From an uncultured Bacilli bacterium (GTDB lineage: Bacteria; Bacillota_I; Bacilli_A; RFN20; CAG-288): a DNA stretch of 57,029 nt. Positions 32,125-40,497 of this stretch are shown here, piece after piece. Each line of letters opens with the position of its first letter. Position 1 is the stretch's first letter. A program made the translations under genes and the position numbers. A model generated the notes under the pieces. That model was not told where the DNA came from, searched no databases, and was given only the letters and a program-made list of their open reading frames with translations. Where the stretch lies: positions 1-57,029 of the forward strand of contig CAKVBX010000006.1 of NCBI GenBank assembly GCA_934725685.1, given 5' to 3'.

Positions 32125-35040
32125 TTACTGTGCATTTTCCTCATTGTATTGTTCTAGTGTCTGACCGATTTCGGAGCCGAAATAGGAGGTGCCTGCCGTC
32201 GTTGCTTCATAGGTGCCGTTATTGACACAGGCGGTGAGAGTCGAAGTGGAGGACCAGAGACATCCGACAAGGCCGCCGACTTTGTTGTTTCCACTGATGG
32301 CGCCGTTGTTGGTGCAGGAAGTGGCCGTCAGGGTGGAAGCCGTATCGATGGTTCCGCCGGTGATGCCGCCGGCTCCATTGGTGCCGGCTGTGACACTGCC
32401 GTCATTGGTGCAGTTCTTGATGGTCACGGTTGCTTTGGAACCGATGGCGCCTAAGATACCGCCCGCATAGCGGAGCGCGGTGATGACACTGCCGTCATTC
32501 TCACAGTGTTCCATACTGGAACCGGTGAATCCGACACCGACAAGGCCGCCGGCATAACATCCTTTGTTGGTGCCGGTACCTTCTGCCTGAATCGTACCAT
32601 GGTTTTTGGCATCGGTAAGTGCTCCCGCAAGATTTCCGACAATACCGCCGGTACGGCTGTTGCTGAGAATATTTCCGTAGTTTTCAAGATTGCTCATTTC
32701 CGCGGTCTTAGACTTGTTTTCGCCGACAATTCCGCCGACAGGGCTGTCGATGGCTGTGGAACCTGTCACATCGCCGTAGTTTGAGCATCCGTTGAGCTTC
32801 GCTGTGGAAGCGGCACCGGTGATCTGTCCTGCAATACCGCCGATGGTGGCAGTCTTCTTAGAACCGGCCACGGCGATGGAAACGATGGTGCCATGGTTTT
32901 CTGAGTCGAAAACACCGGATTCCGTACTTGTGGCGGCTGCCACTTCGCCGACTATACCGCCGGTCAGCGTGGCACCCTTGATGGTACCGTAATTGACGGA
33001 ATGATGAACGGAGTTTGCCCCTTTGCCTTCGATGAGACCGACGATGCCGGCGGTTTTGTTGTTGCTTGCCGTGCCCGTGACATCGCCATAGTTGGCCGAG
33101 TTACGGATTGTGGAACCGTTCACGATGGAACCGGCGATGGCGCCAGCTCCGTTGGCGGAGCCCTGCTGTTCTAAGGATGCATAGTTTGTCACGTTCTCGA
33201 TGGTACTGCCTGAAATGCGGCCGACTAAGACGGAACCATACTGCGCGGCTTTGGCGGTGCCATATAAAGAGACGTTCTTGATTGTGGCATTGGTGATGCC
33301 GTAAAAGAGTGCGGTTCTTGTTGCCGTATCCGAGATGTCGATTCCCCTGATGGAACAGTTGTTTCCGTCGAATGTGCCCTGGAAGGAGTCATCGGCCGTG
33401 CCGATCTTCGGGAAGTCTTTATTGATTTCCAAGGAGGAAGTCAATGTGATTGTCTTTCCGCTGTAGTTGTTGCCGCTGTTGACCTGTTGTGCAAAGTAGG
33501 CAAACTGTCTGCTGTTGGAAATCTGATAATGATTCTCATCGACTGCAGTCATTTCTTCACTCTCTGCGTCCCACACGGAAAGTGTGGAATAGTGGATAGT
33601 CAAGGAATCATTCTTCTTTGCCGTTCCTTTGACATAATCCTTATCAGCGACAAAGCCTTCTTTGGTGTCGGCTTCGATTCTGTAGTCTTCTCCGGGGTTG
33701 AAGTAGACAGTCTTTGTGGATAGAACTTCTTCTGTCGCATGGTTCACCGATCTGACTTCGATGGCTGCTTTATAGATGGCTTCCGCTGTGACGGCATGCG
33801 TGATGACGGGAAGCGCTGTAGGCGTGTATTCTTTGTTTTCAATCTTCCAGCCATAAAAGGTGAGTCCTTCTTTTTCCGGAGCAACGATATCGGAAGCGGT
33901 GAGGATTTCTCCGTACGTGACTTTTTTTCTGCCTAATTCGCTCCCTTCATTGACAAAGGTGACATCATACTGATTCTTTGTTTCCTGGTATCTGGCTGTG
34001 TAGATCTCATTGCCTGAGACTGCTTTTACCTCTTTGTCCCAGCCTAGGAACGTGTAAGTGTATTCGTCGTTTCCGTCTTTTTCGGTGTCAGTAGGTGCTT
34101 CAGGAACAACCCCGTATTCCACTTCATCGGTAACGGTCTTATCGCCGATAATCCAAGTGATGGTATATTTGTTCTTCGTCTGGTCATAGAGGGCGGTATA
34201 GGTCTCATTGCCGGTGACAGCCTTCACTTTCTTATCCCATCCCTTGAACTGGTAAGTGAATTCGGCGCTTGCCGCCTTCTCGGTGCTTCCCTTGAAAGAA
34301 GGAATGTCACCATAGTGATAGGATTCTTGGGTGGATGTTTCATCGACAACCCAGGTGATGGTGTAATCGATATAGGAAGCATCATAGAGAGCGGTATACG
34401 TCGTGTTTTCCGTTACCGGTGCTATGTCCTTATCCCAACTCTTGAACTGGTAAGTGTAGGTATTATCTGCCGTCTTGTCCGTATTTCCTTTAAAGGAAGG
34501 CTTTTCTCCATAGTGATAGGATTCTTCTGTCGTTTTTCCGTCGACAACCCAAGTGATCGTGTATTCAACAAAGGAAGAATCATAGACTGCGGTATACGTT
34601 GTATCGTTTTCGACCGGAACGATTTCCTTATCCCATCCCCTGAACTGATAGTCATAAGTGGAATCGGAGGCTTTCTCTGTCGTTCCCTTGAAAGAGGGAA
34701 GGTCACCGAAGTGATAGACTTCCTTAGTTTCGCTGTTATCGACAGACCAGGTGATGGTGTAGTCGATGAGCGTAGCGGAGAATTCCGCAGTATAAGTGAT
34801 ATTCCCAGTTACCGGGGAGATTTCCTTATCCCAACCTGTGAAGGTATAGGTGTTTTTCCTGTCTCCTACTTTGGAAGGAGTTTCTCCTTTATAGGAAGGG
34901 CTCACACCTTCTTCATAGGTCTCTTCATGCGGTTCGCCATCGATAATCCAAGTGACGGTATAGGTCGGTTTCTTTCCGCATCCGGCAAGAAAACAGCACA
35001 TCATAAGAGCGACAAGACTTTTCGGTTTGATTTTTTTCAT
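32125..35040 (-). CDS. Large repeat-and-GLUG adhesin-like lipoprotein
   Basis: A 971-residue lipoprotein (lipobox FLAGC, Cys21). Five tandem repeats of 66-67 residues begin at Tyr 27, 94, 160, 226 and 292, each with YTITW.VD, YHYG..PSFKG, Y.FKGWDK and TYTA.YD, and a sixth degenerate copy starts at 358. A MucBP-like domain lies at about 425-490. Residues about 500-950 are a beta-helix region full of GLUG-type GGIVG.. motifs alternating with NYG/NDG turns. Such proteins mediate adhesion to host surfaces. It is the first gene of the four-gene surface operon, read from the palindrome-rich region 35041-35198. Confidence 0.85.
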   Translation of the reverse strand: MKKIKPKSLVALMMCCFLAGCGKKPTYTVTWIIDGEPHEETYEEGVSPSYKGETPSKVGDRKNTYTFTGWDKEISPVTGNITYTAEFSATLIDYTITWSVDNSETKEVYHFGDLPSFKGTTEKASDSTYDYQFRGWDKEIVPVENDTTYTAVYDSSFVEYTITWVVDGKTTEESYHYGEKPSFKGNTDKTADNTYTYQFKSWDKDIAPVTENTTYTALYDASYIDYTITWVVDETSTQESYHYGDIPSFKGSTEKAASAEFTYQFKGWDKKVKAVTGNETYTALYDQTKNKYTITWIIGDKTVTDEVEYGVVPEAPTDTEKDGNDEYTYTFLGWDKEVKAVSGNEIYTARYQETKNQYDVTFVNEGSELGRKKVTYGEILTASDIVAPEKEGLTFYGWKIENKEYTPTALPVITHAVTAEAIYKAAIEVRSVNHATEEVLSTKTVYFNPGEDYRIEADTKEGFVADKDYVKGTAKKNDSLTIHYSTLSVWDAESEEMTAVDENHYQISNSRQFAYFAQQVNSGNNYSGKTITLTSSLEINKDFPKIGTADDSFQGTFDGNNCSIRGIDISDTATRTALFYGITNATIKNVSLYGTAKAAQYGSVLVGRISGSTIENVTNYASLEQQGSANGAGAIAGSIVNGSTIRNSANYGDVTGTASNNKTAGIVGLIEGKGANSVHHSVNYGTIKGATLTGGIVGEVAAATSTESGVFDSENHGTIVSIAVAGSKKTATIGGIAGQITGAASTAKLNGCSNYGDVTGSTAIDSPVGGIVGENKSKTAEMSNLENYGNILSNSRTGGIVGNLAGALTDAKNHGTIQAEGTGTNKGCYAGGLVGVGFTGSSMEHCENDGSVITALRYAGGILGAIGSKATVTIKNCTNDGSVTAGTNGAGGITGGTIDTASTLTATSCTNNGAISGNNKVGGLVGCLWSSTSTLTACVNNGTYEATTAGTSYFGSEIGQTLEQYNEENAQ
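33970..34962 (-). repeat. Tandem 66-67-codon repeat array
   Basis: Five coding repeats of about 200 bases each within the adhesin-like gene. The protein pattern is well kept but the DNA copies have diverged, so this looks like an old array rather than a recently expanding one. Confidence 0.85.
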
Positions 35041-35198
35041 AGAATTTCCTTTCTATTCACGACTACAGGATTGTGAAGCTCTCTGTTTCGTGTGTGAGCG
35101 CTTACGATATAATGGTACCATTGAACGATTCATGGCTTGACTACAAAGTAGCTTCGAAAAGTCTTAACTACTACATGATTATGTAGTATGATGTCGGT
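35041..35198. promoter_or_regulatory. Divergent control region rich in palindromes
   Basis: Between the surface operon and its divergent regulator lie, in order: a cre/LacI-like site (35092-35107, GTGTGAGCGCTTACGA, 14 of 16), a perfect 12-base palindrome AATGGTACCATT (35111-35122), ACTACaaaGTAG (35140-35151), and ACTACATgattATGTAGT (35170-35187). The last two share the ACTAC/GTAG half-site, so one protein may bind both. I could not place a convincing -35/-10 pair for the leftward operon. Confidence 0.65.
35164..35192 (+). promoter_or_regulatory. Regulator promoter with operator in the spacer
   Basis: TTAACT (35164-35169), 17 bases, TATGAT (35187-35192). The dyad ACTACAT-gatt-ATGTAGT fills the spacer exactly, a classic autorepressor position. 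The ATG at 35199 is 6 bases after the -10 box, so the mRNA should be leaderless. Confidence 0.6.
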
Positions 35199-36134
35199 AT
35201 GAGAAATTACAGCTTAAACATTGAAAAAGAAACCGACGACAAGAACATTCTGAAGATTGGAATTGCACTTTCTTCTCCCATCCGTATTGCAATCCTAAAA
35301 CAAGTCAACAAAGAGGGGAAAACGCTGAGTGAATTGGCTAAGCTCAATTTTGTCTCTTTCTCCTCTATCGTTTTTCATACGAAACTATTGGAAGAGGCAA
35401 AGCTTGTTCAGATAAAAACAATTAAGACCAATAATGGTAGTGCGAAGCTCGTCATCAAAGGATGTGTGGAAATCAATGTTGATTTTGATGATCTGTCCAC
35501 GGTTGCTTCTATGATAAAGCGTTATCATAGCAGTGTACATGTTGGAGATTACACAGATGCTGAATTTGGGGAAAACAATGGATTTGTTATAAAAAGCAAC
35601 TTTCATTCTTTTTATCAAGACAGCCCATTTTTAGAGGAAAGAAGAAGTGCAGACTTGATCTATACGAACAGAGGGTTTGTAGAATATTCCTTCGACAATA
35701 CAGAATTCCGTCATAAGAAAATCGATGAGATTTCTTTCTCCTTGGAAATCTGCAGTGAGGTACCCTATTTCAACAATAGTTTTGAGTCTCTGATTGGTTT
35801 TTCCATCAACGGAATCGAGGTGATTGATTTCCTTTCGCCGGGTGACTTCGGAGGGCGGAGAGGACGTGTTTCTCCGAGCGATTCTTCCTTGAATGCGACC
35901 CAGTATGGTCAGTTGAAAACCATCGTTGTCAATGATAACGGGGTATATCTCGATGGTGTCCTTCAGAATGCCAACATTAAAATTCAAGGACTGAATCTGG
36001 ACAAGTCAAACCGTGTTCTTTTCCGTATCACATCCAAGAAGAAGGATAATGCCTATGGCGGTTTCAATGTTTTCGGAAAGAACTATGGAGATTATCCGCA
36101 GGATATTGAGATGGATGTTTCTTATGAGGGTTAG
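35199..36134 (+). CDS. ArsR-type regulator with C-terminal sensor domain (COG4189-like)
   Basis: A 311-residue DNA-binding regulator. Residues about 18-90 form a winged helix-turn-helix of ArsR type (LSSPIRIAILKQV, LSELAKLNFVSFSSIVFHTKLLEEAKLV). The C-terminal 180 residues are a beta-rich domain with SPGDFGGRRGR (213-223) and TQYGQLKTIVV, as in COG4189-type regulators often found beside carbohydrate genes. It likely senses a sugar or glycan fragment and controls the divergent surface operon and itself; this is inferred from position and the dyads in 35041-35198. No ribosome site is present and transcription seems leaderless. Its base composition is more AT-rich than its neighbours. Confidence 0.78.
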   Translation: MRNYSLNIEKETDDKNILKIGIALSSPIRIAILKQVNKEGKTLSELAKLNFVSFSSIVFHTKLLEEAKLVQIKTIKTNNGSAKLVIKGCVEINVDFDDLSTVASMIKRYHSSVHVGDYTDAEFGENNGFVIKSNFHSFYQDSPFLEERRSADLIYTNRGFVEYSFDNTEFRHKKIDEISFSLEICSEVPYFNNSFESLIGFSINGIEVIDFLSPGDFGGRRGRVSPSDSSLNATQYGQLKTIVVNDNGVYLDGVLQNANIKIQGLNLDKSNRVLFRITSKKKDNAYGGFNVFGKNYGDYPQDIEMDVSYEG

Positions 36135-36157
36135 GCAGGAAAGGACTTATATAAAAC

Positions 36158-36173
36158 CATCGGTTTGCCGATG
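36158..36173 (-). terminator. Weak terminator downstream of the serpin-like gene
   Basis: CATCGG/CCGATG with a 4-base loop; on the minus strand GTTTTATAT follows. It is about 200 bases beyond the gene's stop. The intervening DNA also has CGTTTG/CAAACG (36214-36219 with 36225-36230) but no gene. Confidence 0.4.
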
Positions 36174-36374
36174 ATAAACGGCTTTTCCTTACAACTATCG
36201 ACAACCAACTTTTCGTTTGTTTACCAAACGGAATGTATTTTCTAGACCTCATTTTGTTTGATAAGCAAGAAGGTCTTTCCTGAGTTCCGATTGCTGTCAT
36301 TCCGTTATTGTGGTACACAAAATGCGGTCCACCCGGGTACAACGGCATCCATAGGAAAAGAGAATCTGCTCTTA

Positions 36375-37313
36375 CTAAAGCGAAGAAACGGCTCCGCAGA
36401 ATAACATCACGTCATCATAGAAGCAGGAATAAAGGAAGGGATGATCAAAGGAAAGATCAAGGACATAATTCGGATTCTCGGAGGTCGGTCCGTCGACCGT
36501 GAAAGAGGAAGCCTGGATTCCGTACTCGTCGAAATGGAACATGTTGTCCTGATAGAGGAACCTGTCTTCTGACCGGATTTCATAGGAATAGCTCTTTTCG
36601 AATTTCGGAACGAGGGCGTGTATCCGTTTTGTTTCCGTGCTCTCGGGATAGAAAGCATCGAGGGAGAGATTCTCTAGTTTTCCGTTTTCCTTCGGTAACA
36701 ACAGTCTCATTTCCGTTTGGTTGATGTTGAGAGCGAGATAGGTGTAGGACTCGTTCTGGACCACTTCATAATCCCCGACGAATTCGACATAGTCGAATTG
36801 TCCGGCATGATCAAAAGGAAGATTTTTCTTCAGTTCCTTCGGTAAAAGGAACCGGTCCGTCACTTCCATTTCATTAAGATAATAGGTACCATTTTGGGTC
36901 AGTGTTATTTCTCTGTCATAGTAACGGCTCAGGGAGTTGGACAGCTCTTCTTTTGTCCCTTCGAAGTAGGAGACTCCTTCGGTGTCCTTGTCCTTGATTT
37001 CCGCAGTGGAGGCCACAGAAAAGAGAGAGGATAAGGAGAAGTTGTTCTCTTTCCGGTTTGCTTTCTGATAAAGGCTGAGGAAGGAAGCCTTATCACTCTG
37101 ATAATCATCGATCAGTTTTTTTCCTAACGGAGAGAGGAGGAAATCGGAATCGGTCGGAAGGGTATTACTGCTTTTCAAAGCAGCTTTCTCTGTCTCTGAG
37201 AAAGAAGTGGTGTTCGTATTTGCTTTCGGTTTGCTGATGGTTTCCTTTGCATAGTTTGGTTGGTTGCAGGATGTGAGTGACAAAAGGAAGAACAGTGCGG
37301 TTTGCTTTTTCAT
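36375..37313 (-). CDS. Divergent serpin-like lipoprotein
   Basis: A 312-residue lipoprotein (lipobox SLTSC, Cys16 counting from this start). The mature part follows the serpin plan: FLLSPLGKKLIDDY like the N-terminal NxxxSPxS helix, QFDYVEFVGDYEVV...LALNI...MRLLLPKEN like strands s2B-s3B (ELPYxG...MxIxLPxE), FEKSYSYEI like PKF, HFDEYGIQASSFT like the EEGTEAAAAT hinge of the reactive loop, and LDLSFDHPFLYSC...VMLFCGAV like the terminal FxADHPFLFxIxxxxTxxxLFxGRV. It is shorter than a full serpin (about 370) and key hinge Ala/Thr are only partly kept, so inhibition is uncertain. This start is preferred over an ATG 9 bases upstream because of GGAG spacing. Confidence 0.6.
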   Translation of the reverse strand: MKKQTALFFLLSLTSCNQPNYAKETISKPKANTNTTSFSETEKAALKSSNTLPTDSDFLLSPLGKKLIDDYQSDKASFLSLYQKANRKENNFSLSSLFSVASTAEIKDKDTEGVSYFEGTKEELSNSLSRYYDREITLTQNGTYYLNEMEVTDRFLLPKELKKNLPFDHAGQFDYVEFVGDYEVVQNESYTYLALNINQTEMRLLLPKENGKLENLSLDAFYPESTETKRIHALVPKFEKSYSYEIRSEDRFLYQDNMFHFDEYGIQASSFTVDGPTSENPNYVLDLSFDHPFLYSCFYDDVMLFCGAVSSL

Positions 37314-37557
37314 AAGGTTCATGCTCCTTTCCTCAGTGGTTGAATCTATTGAGACATCGTTTCTGATTGCTTAAGTTTGTACCCAATGATGGGGGGTAAA
37401 TGCAAGTCTGTTTCCTTTTTCTGGAAGTGCAGAAAACCGGTTTTTATCGAGAACCATCGAAAAAGACGGAAAACGAAAAATCTATCCTATTCTCACTATA
37501 TTTCGAATATTTTCTTAAAAATTCATTGAAAATCAATCAAATTCTGAGAATTAAAAA

Positions 37558-37583
37558 ACTCTTTCCAAGAAGTCGGAAAGAGT
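37558..37583 (-). terminator. Terminator of the rqcP-tilS-lipoprotein operon
   Basis: On the minus strand ACTCTTTCC/GGAAAGAGT, 9 pairs and an 8-base loop, followed by TTTTTT. The 230 bases from here to the serpin-like gene are AT-rich without a gene. Confidence 0.88.
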
Positions 37584-37600
37584 ATTGAGCCACGATGTGG

Positions 37601-38218
37601 TCAGAGACTTACCGTGCAGTCGATTTCAACATAGTTGAGATAAAGGGCAAAGCCGGATTCATCGGCGAGACGGAAGTAACCGTCGACTGTTGCTTCATAG
37701 AGAAGGATAGCACTTTCCTGGCGGGAGGAGAAGGTCACTTTGCTTGTTTCTTCCTGCGGATTGATTGTGTTTCCGACATAGAGAGTCGGAGTACCGGTAT
37801 AGGCACCTTTGTCTAAAAGGGAGAGCGTGAGTTTTCCTTTTACGGCAACCATGCTATAGAAGAAGGACTGTTCCTTTTTCATCTGAATGGTTCCGTCATA
37901 GCTTCCTGTTCCTCTTTGGAGATAATCGCCGTGATAGGAAATACCGCCCGCTTCAAAATCGAAGTCGGTGTTGTATTTGCTCTGCGCCGTCTCCGGGATG
38001 TCATCCTTTGTCATACGGTGGATGCCTTCGCTGATGACGTTATCCTCTGTGTCTGTCGTTGTCTCTTCCGTCTTGTTATCCGTAGCAGTAGCTTCCGTGA
38101 CGTTTTCTGTCACAGAGGGAGCATTGGTTTCGGTCGGCTTTGCTGTTTCCTTGTTTTCCTTCGAAGAGCAGGAGCAGAGAAGAAGGAGCGAGAATAAAGA
38201 GATAATCTGTTTTTTCAT
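37601..38218 (-). CDS. Lipoprotein with Thr/Glu-rich stalk
   Basis: A 205-residue lipoprotein (lipobox LLCSC, Cys17). Residues 18-65 are a Thr/Glu/Lys-rich, repeat-like stalk, and residues about 75-205 form a single beta-sandwich domain (YHGDYLQRGTGSYDG, FYSMVAVKGKLTLSL, EATVDGYFRLADESG), reminiscent of small carbohydrate-binding or pre-peptidase-like modules but not a family I can name. It overlaps the tilS stop by 4 bases (ATGA), so it is translated with a housekeeping operon, an unusual place for a surface protein. Confidence 0.75.
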   Translation of the reverse strand: MKKQIISLFSLLLLCSCSSKENKETAKPTETNAPSVTENVTEATATDNKTEETTTDTEDNVISEGIHRMTKDDIPETAQSKYNTDFDFEAGGISYHGDYLQRGTGSYDGTIQMKKEQSFFYSMVAVKGKLTLSLLDKGAYTGTPTLYVGNTINPQEETSKVTFSSRQESAILLYEATVDGYFRLADESGFALYLNYVEIDCTVSL

Positions 38219-39441
38219 GATAGGATTCCTTTCTGATAGTTCAGCTTCAGTGAAACTTTTTCTTTTTTGATGTCTTGGTAGAAGGGAACATAGAAGATTT
38301 TATCATGTGAGAGGAAAACTGGATAGAGCGGATAGAGGTACTTGGGGACATCCTGTTTCTTCAGGAAATCTTCGACGCTTCTGATGCCGAGATTGCTTGC
38401 AATCTCATCCCCTTTTTTATAGTTCCGGATGGTAATCGGAAAGGACGGAATGAGGAAGTCTGTTCTGTCTTTGATTTCGATTTCAAAATAGGGAGTCTTG
38501 TAGACGCCTTCCTTTTGAATTTCAATCTCGTAGGAGAGATTCTCCAGTGTGAGGGAAAGAAAGAATTCCTTTCTTCTTCGGTAGAGGGAATGGGTTTCTG
38601 TCAGTTCAAGTCTTCCCTCTTCCTTTTTCTTCAGAAAGTCATGGATTTTCTTTCCGAGTCCTTCTCTTTTCTTTAGGACGGGAACCGTATCGAGGAGGAA
38701 GAACGCATAGCGTCTCTTCTCCTCTTCCGAAAGGGAATCATAGAGAGAGAATTCCATGCCGGAAGGATGATCATGAAAGAGAACGTAGAGCGCATCGAGC
38801 TTACTATTCTCTTCCTCGATTTCTTTCTGATATCGGTCAAGTTCCTCTTCTTTCAGGGTCATCCTTAACCGGTTGCGCTCTTTGTTCGGGTCGAGATTGG
38901 TGATGTCGTCATAGAAAGGAAGGGAACGTGCGATAAGTTCTTCCGTCAGTTCTTTCTTGGAAAAGGAGAGCAATGGTCTCAGCAATGTAACACCATAGAG
39001 TGTTGTCTTACTCTTCAGTCCGTAATGGAGAGGAAGATTGTGCCGTTTTTTCTGAAGCAGATAGGTTTCGACATCATCGGTCTTCTGATGGGCGGTCAAT
39101 AGTGCCCGGTATCCGTATTCTTTGATCTGTTTTGCGAAGAGACGGTAACGGAACTCTCTAGCCCATTCTTCGAAGTTGTGGTCACTTGCCTTATCGTAAT
39201 AAGCATCTTCACGATGCAGTGTGAGATGATATTTCTCCGCATAAAAACAGACGATTCTCTCTTCTTCTTGGACATAAGGGGAATCATGATAATTGATATA
39301 GGAAAGACTGATATGGTCTTTCAGGGTGTCCTTGTAGAACAGAGAGAGCCGGTAGAGCAGATAGACGGAATCCGGTCCACCGGAAAAAGCGAGAAGGAAC
39401 TTTCCTTCTTTCAGGATGCCTTTTTCAAGCAGATCTTTCAT
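38215..39441 (-). CDS. tilS: tRNA(Ile)-lysidine synthase
   Basis: A 408-residue ATP-dependent enzyme that converts C34 of the CAU-anticodon tRNA-Ile to lysidine so it reads AUA. The PP-loop SGGPDS (20-25) is intact, followed by conserved SYINYHDSPYVQEEE (family YVDHGLR... position), LLTAHQKTDDVETYLLQ (HHxxDQ-type motif, here HQKTDD) and LLRPLL. The C-terminal half binds the tRNA. The gene overlaps its neighbours by 4 bases on each side, in the order rqcP, divIC-like, tilS seen in Firmicutes. Confidence 0.93.
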   Translation of the reverse strand: MKDLLEKGILKEGKFLLAFSGGPDSVYLLYRLSLFYKDTLKDHISLSYINYHDSPYVQEEERIVCFYAEKYHLTLHREDAYYDKASDHNFEEWAREFRYRLFAKQIKEYGYRALLTAHQKTDDVETYLLQKKRHNLPLHYGLKSKTTLYGVTLLRPLLSFSKKELTEELIARSLPFYDDITNLDPNKERNRLRMTLKEEELDRYQKEIEEENSKLDALYVLFHDHPSGMEFSLYDSLSEEEKRRYAFFLLDTVPVLKKREGLGKKIHDFLKKKEEGRLELTETHSLYRRRKEFFLSLTLENLSYEIEIQKEGVYKTPYFEIEIKDRTDFLIPSFPITIRNYKKGDEIASNLGIRSVEDFLKKQDVPKYLYPLYPVFLSHDKIFYVPFYQDIKKEKVSLKLNYQKGILS

Positions 39442-39728
39442 GGATGGTATTCGATGATGATGTCCTTGGAAGGAATATAAAGGTTTTCACCCTCGAAATA
39501 GATTCTTGCGTAATCCTCATCCTTGAGATTCTCGTTCTCTTTGGCGAGGTCCTGATACTTCTCGATGACGGCCTGCTCCTTGGCTTTGAGTTCCCTATTC
39601 TGCTGAATCTTGTAGGCAGAAAGGATGACAAGAGCAACCAAAAGTAGGGTGCAGAATGCCATGATGGCGATATAGAGGATGGAAAGTCCTTTGCTGGACC
39701 TCGGATTTTCTGCGGTATACTCTTTCAT
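39438..39728 (-). CDS. DivIC/FtsB-like septum protein
   Basis: A 96-residue bitopic membrane protein: short cytoplasmic N-terminus, one membrane helix (about 16-40), a coiled coil (about 41-72), and a small extracytoplasmic end. Length, topology and position between the S4-domain gene rqcP and tilS fit DivIC/FtsB, which bridges FtsL and the septal peptidoglycan synthases. Start and stop overlap both neighbours by 4 bases. Confidence 0.82.
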   Translation of the reverse strand: MKEYTAENPRSSKGLSILYIAIMAFCTLLLVALVILSAYKIQQNRELKAKEQAVIEKYQDLAKENENLKDEDYARIYFEGENLYIPSKDIIIEYHP

Positions 39729-39982
39729 TTTTCTTCTCCTACGATTTCATACATATTGGAAGCATTGTCGATGGTGGACACCATGCGGACTTCCTTGATT
39801 CTGGCTTTGACGCTCTTTCCGCCGAGTGGGGAGACAATCTGGATGATGTCATCTACTTTGACTTCGCTGGAAGGTTTGGCGACTTTGTCGTTCAAGAGGA
39901 CATAGCCTTTATCGATGAACTGTTTGGCAGCCTCCCTTCTCTTGATGAGTCGGCTGACTTTAAGATATTTATCAAGTCTCAT
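39725..39982 (-). CDS. rqcP: S4-domain ribosome quality-control factor RqcP (YabO)
   Basis: An 85-residue S4-type RNA-binding protein (MRLDKYLKVSRLIKRREAAK, FIDKGYVLLND, GDII-like VDDIIQI). RqcP works with RqcH on stalled 50S subunits to add poly-alanine tails. The ATG at 39982 is preferred over a TTG two codons earlier. There is no ribosome site; a TAAGAT lies 9 bases upstream of the ATG, so this may be another leaderless start, though the promoter is weak. It is the first gene of the operon. Confidence 0.9.
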   Translation of the reverse strand: MRLDKYLKVSRLIKRREAAKQFIDKGYVLLNDKVAKPSSEVKVDDIIQIVSPLGGKSVKARIKEVRMVSTIDNASNMYEIVGEEK

Positions 39983-40017
39983 ATGCAATATATCTTAACA
40001 TAAACAACGGAAACAGA

Positions 40018-40047
40018 AAAACCCTCGGTTCGGATTCCGAGGGTTTT
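40018..40047 (-). terminator. Terminator of rplM-rpsI
   Basis: AAAACCCTCGG/CCGAGGGTTTT (40018-40028 with 40037-40047), 11 pairs, followed by T-rich sequence on the minus strand. Confidence 0.9.
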
Positions 40048-40086
40048 CTTTTGTTGATCGTGGACGAACAGGGCCGAAGCGCTGGA

Positions 40087-40494
40087 TTAACGCTTGGAGA
40101 ACTGCTTGTCTTTTCTGGCCTTACGAAGACCGTATTTCTTACGCTCAACGACTCTGGCATCGACAGTCAGGAGTCCCTTAGCGCGGAGAAGCGGCTTGTT
40201 GGCATCGTTGGCTTTGACGAGTGCTCTGGCGATACCTAATCTTAAGGCACCGGTCTGACCACTGTAGCCACCACCGATGATGTTGGCCTTGATGTCGTAC
40301 TTTCCTTCGGTGCTGGTGACAGCTAAAGGCTGCGTAGCATCGAGGATGAGAACCTTATGAGGGAAGTACTCATCGATCTTCTTGCCGTTGACGATAATCT
40401 CGCCCTTGCCAGGAGTAAGGAAGACTCTGGCGACAGAAGACTTTCTTCTGCCGACGGCGGAGTAGATAAGCTTATCAGTTTTTGTGTTAGCCAT
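40087..40494 (-). CDS. rpsI: 30S ribosomal protein S9
   Basis: A 135-residue small-subunit protein. The GRRKSSVARV start of the fold and the basic C-terminal tail ending KARKDKQFSKR, whose last Arg reaches the P-site tRNA, are both present. It lies 3 bases after rplM, the universal L13-S9 pair, and is followed by a strong terminator. Confidence 0.98.
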   Translation of the reverse strand: MANTKTDKLIYSAVGRRKSSVARVFLTPGKGEIIVNGKKIDEYFPHKVLILDATQPLAVTSTEGKYDIKANIIGGGYSGQTGALRLGIARALVKANDANKPLLRAKGLLTVDARVVERKKYGLRKARKDKQFSKR

Positions 40495-40497
40495 TGT

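Noticed and set aside
33970..34962. Regularly spaced repeats considered as a CRISPR-like array
   Set aside because: The period is about 200 bases, the copies are in frame and diverged at DNA level, and they encode a clear protein repeat.
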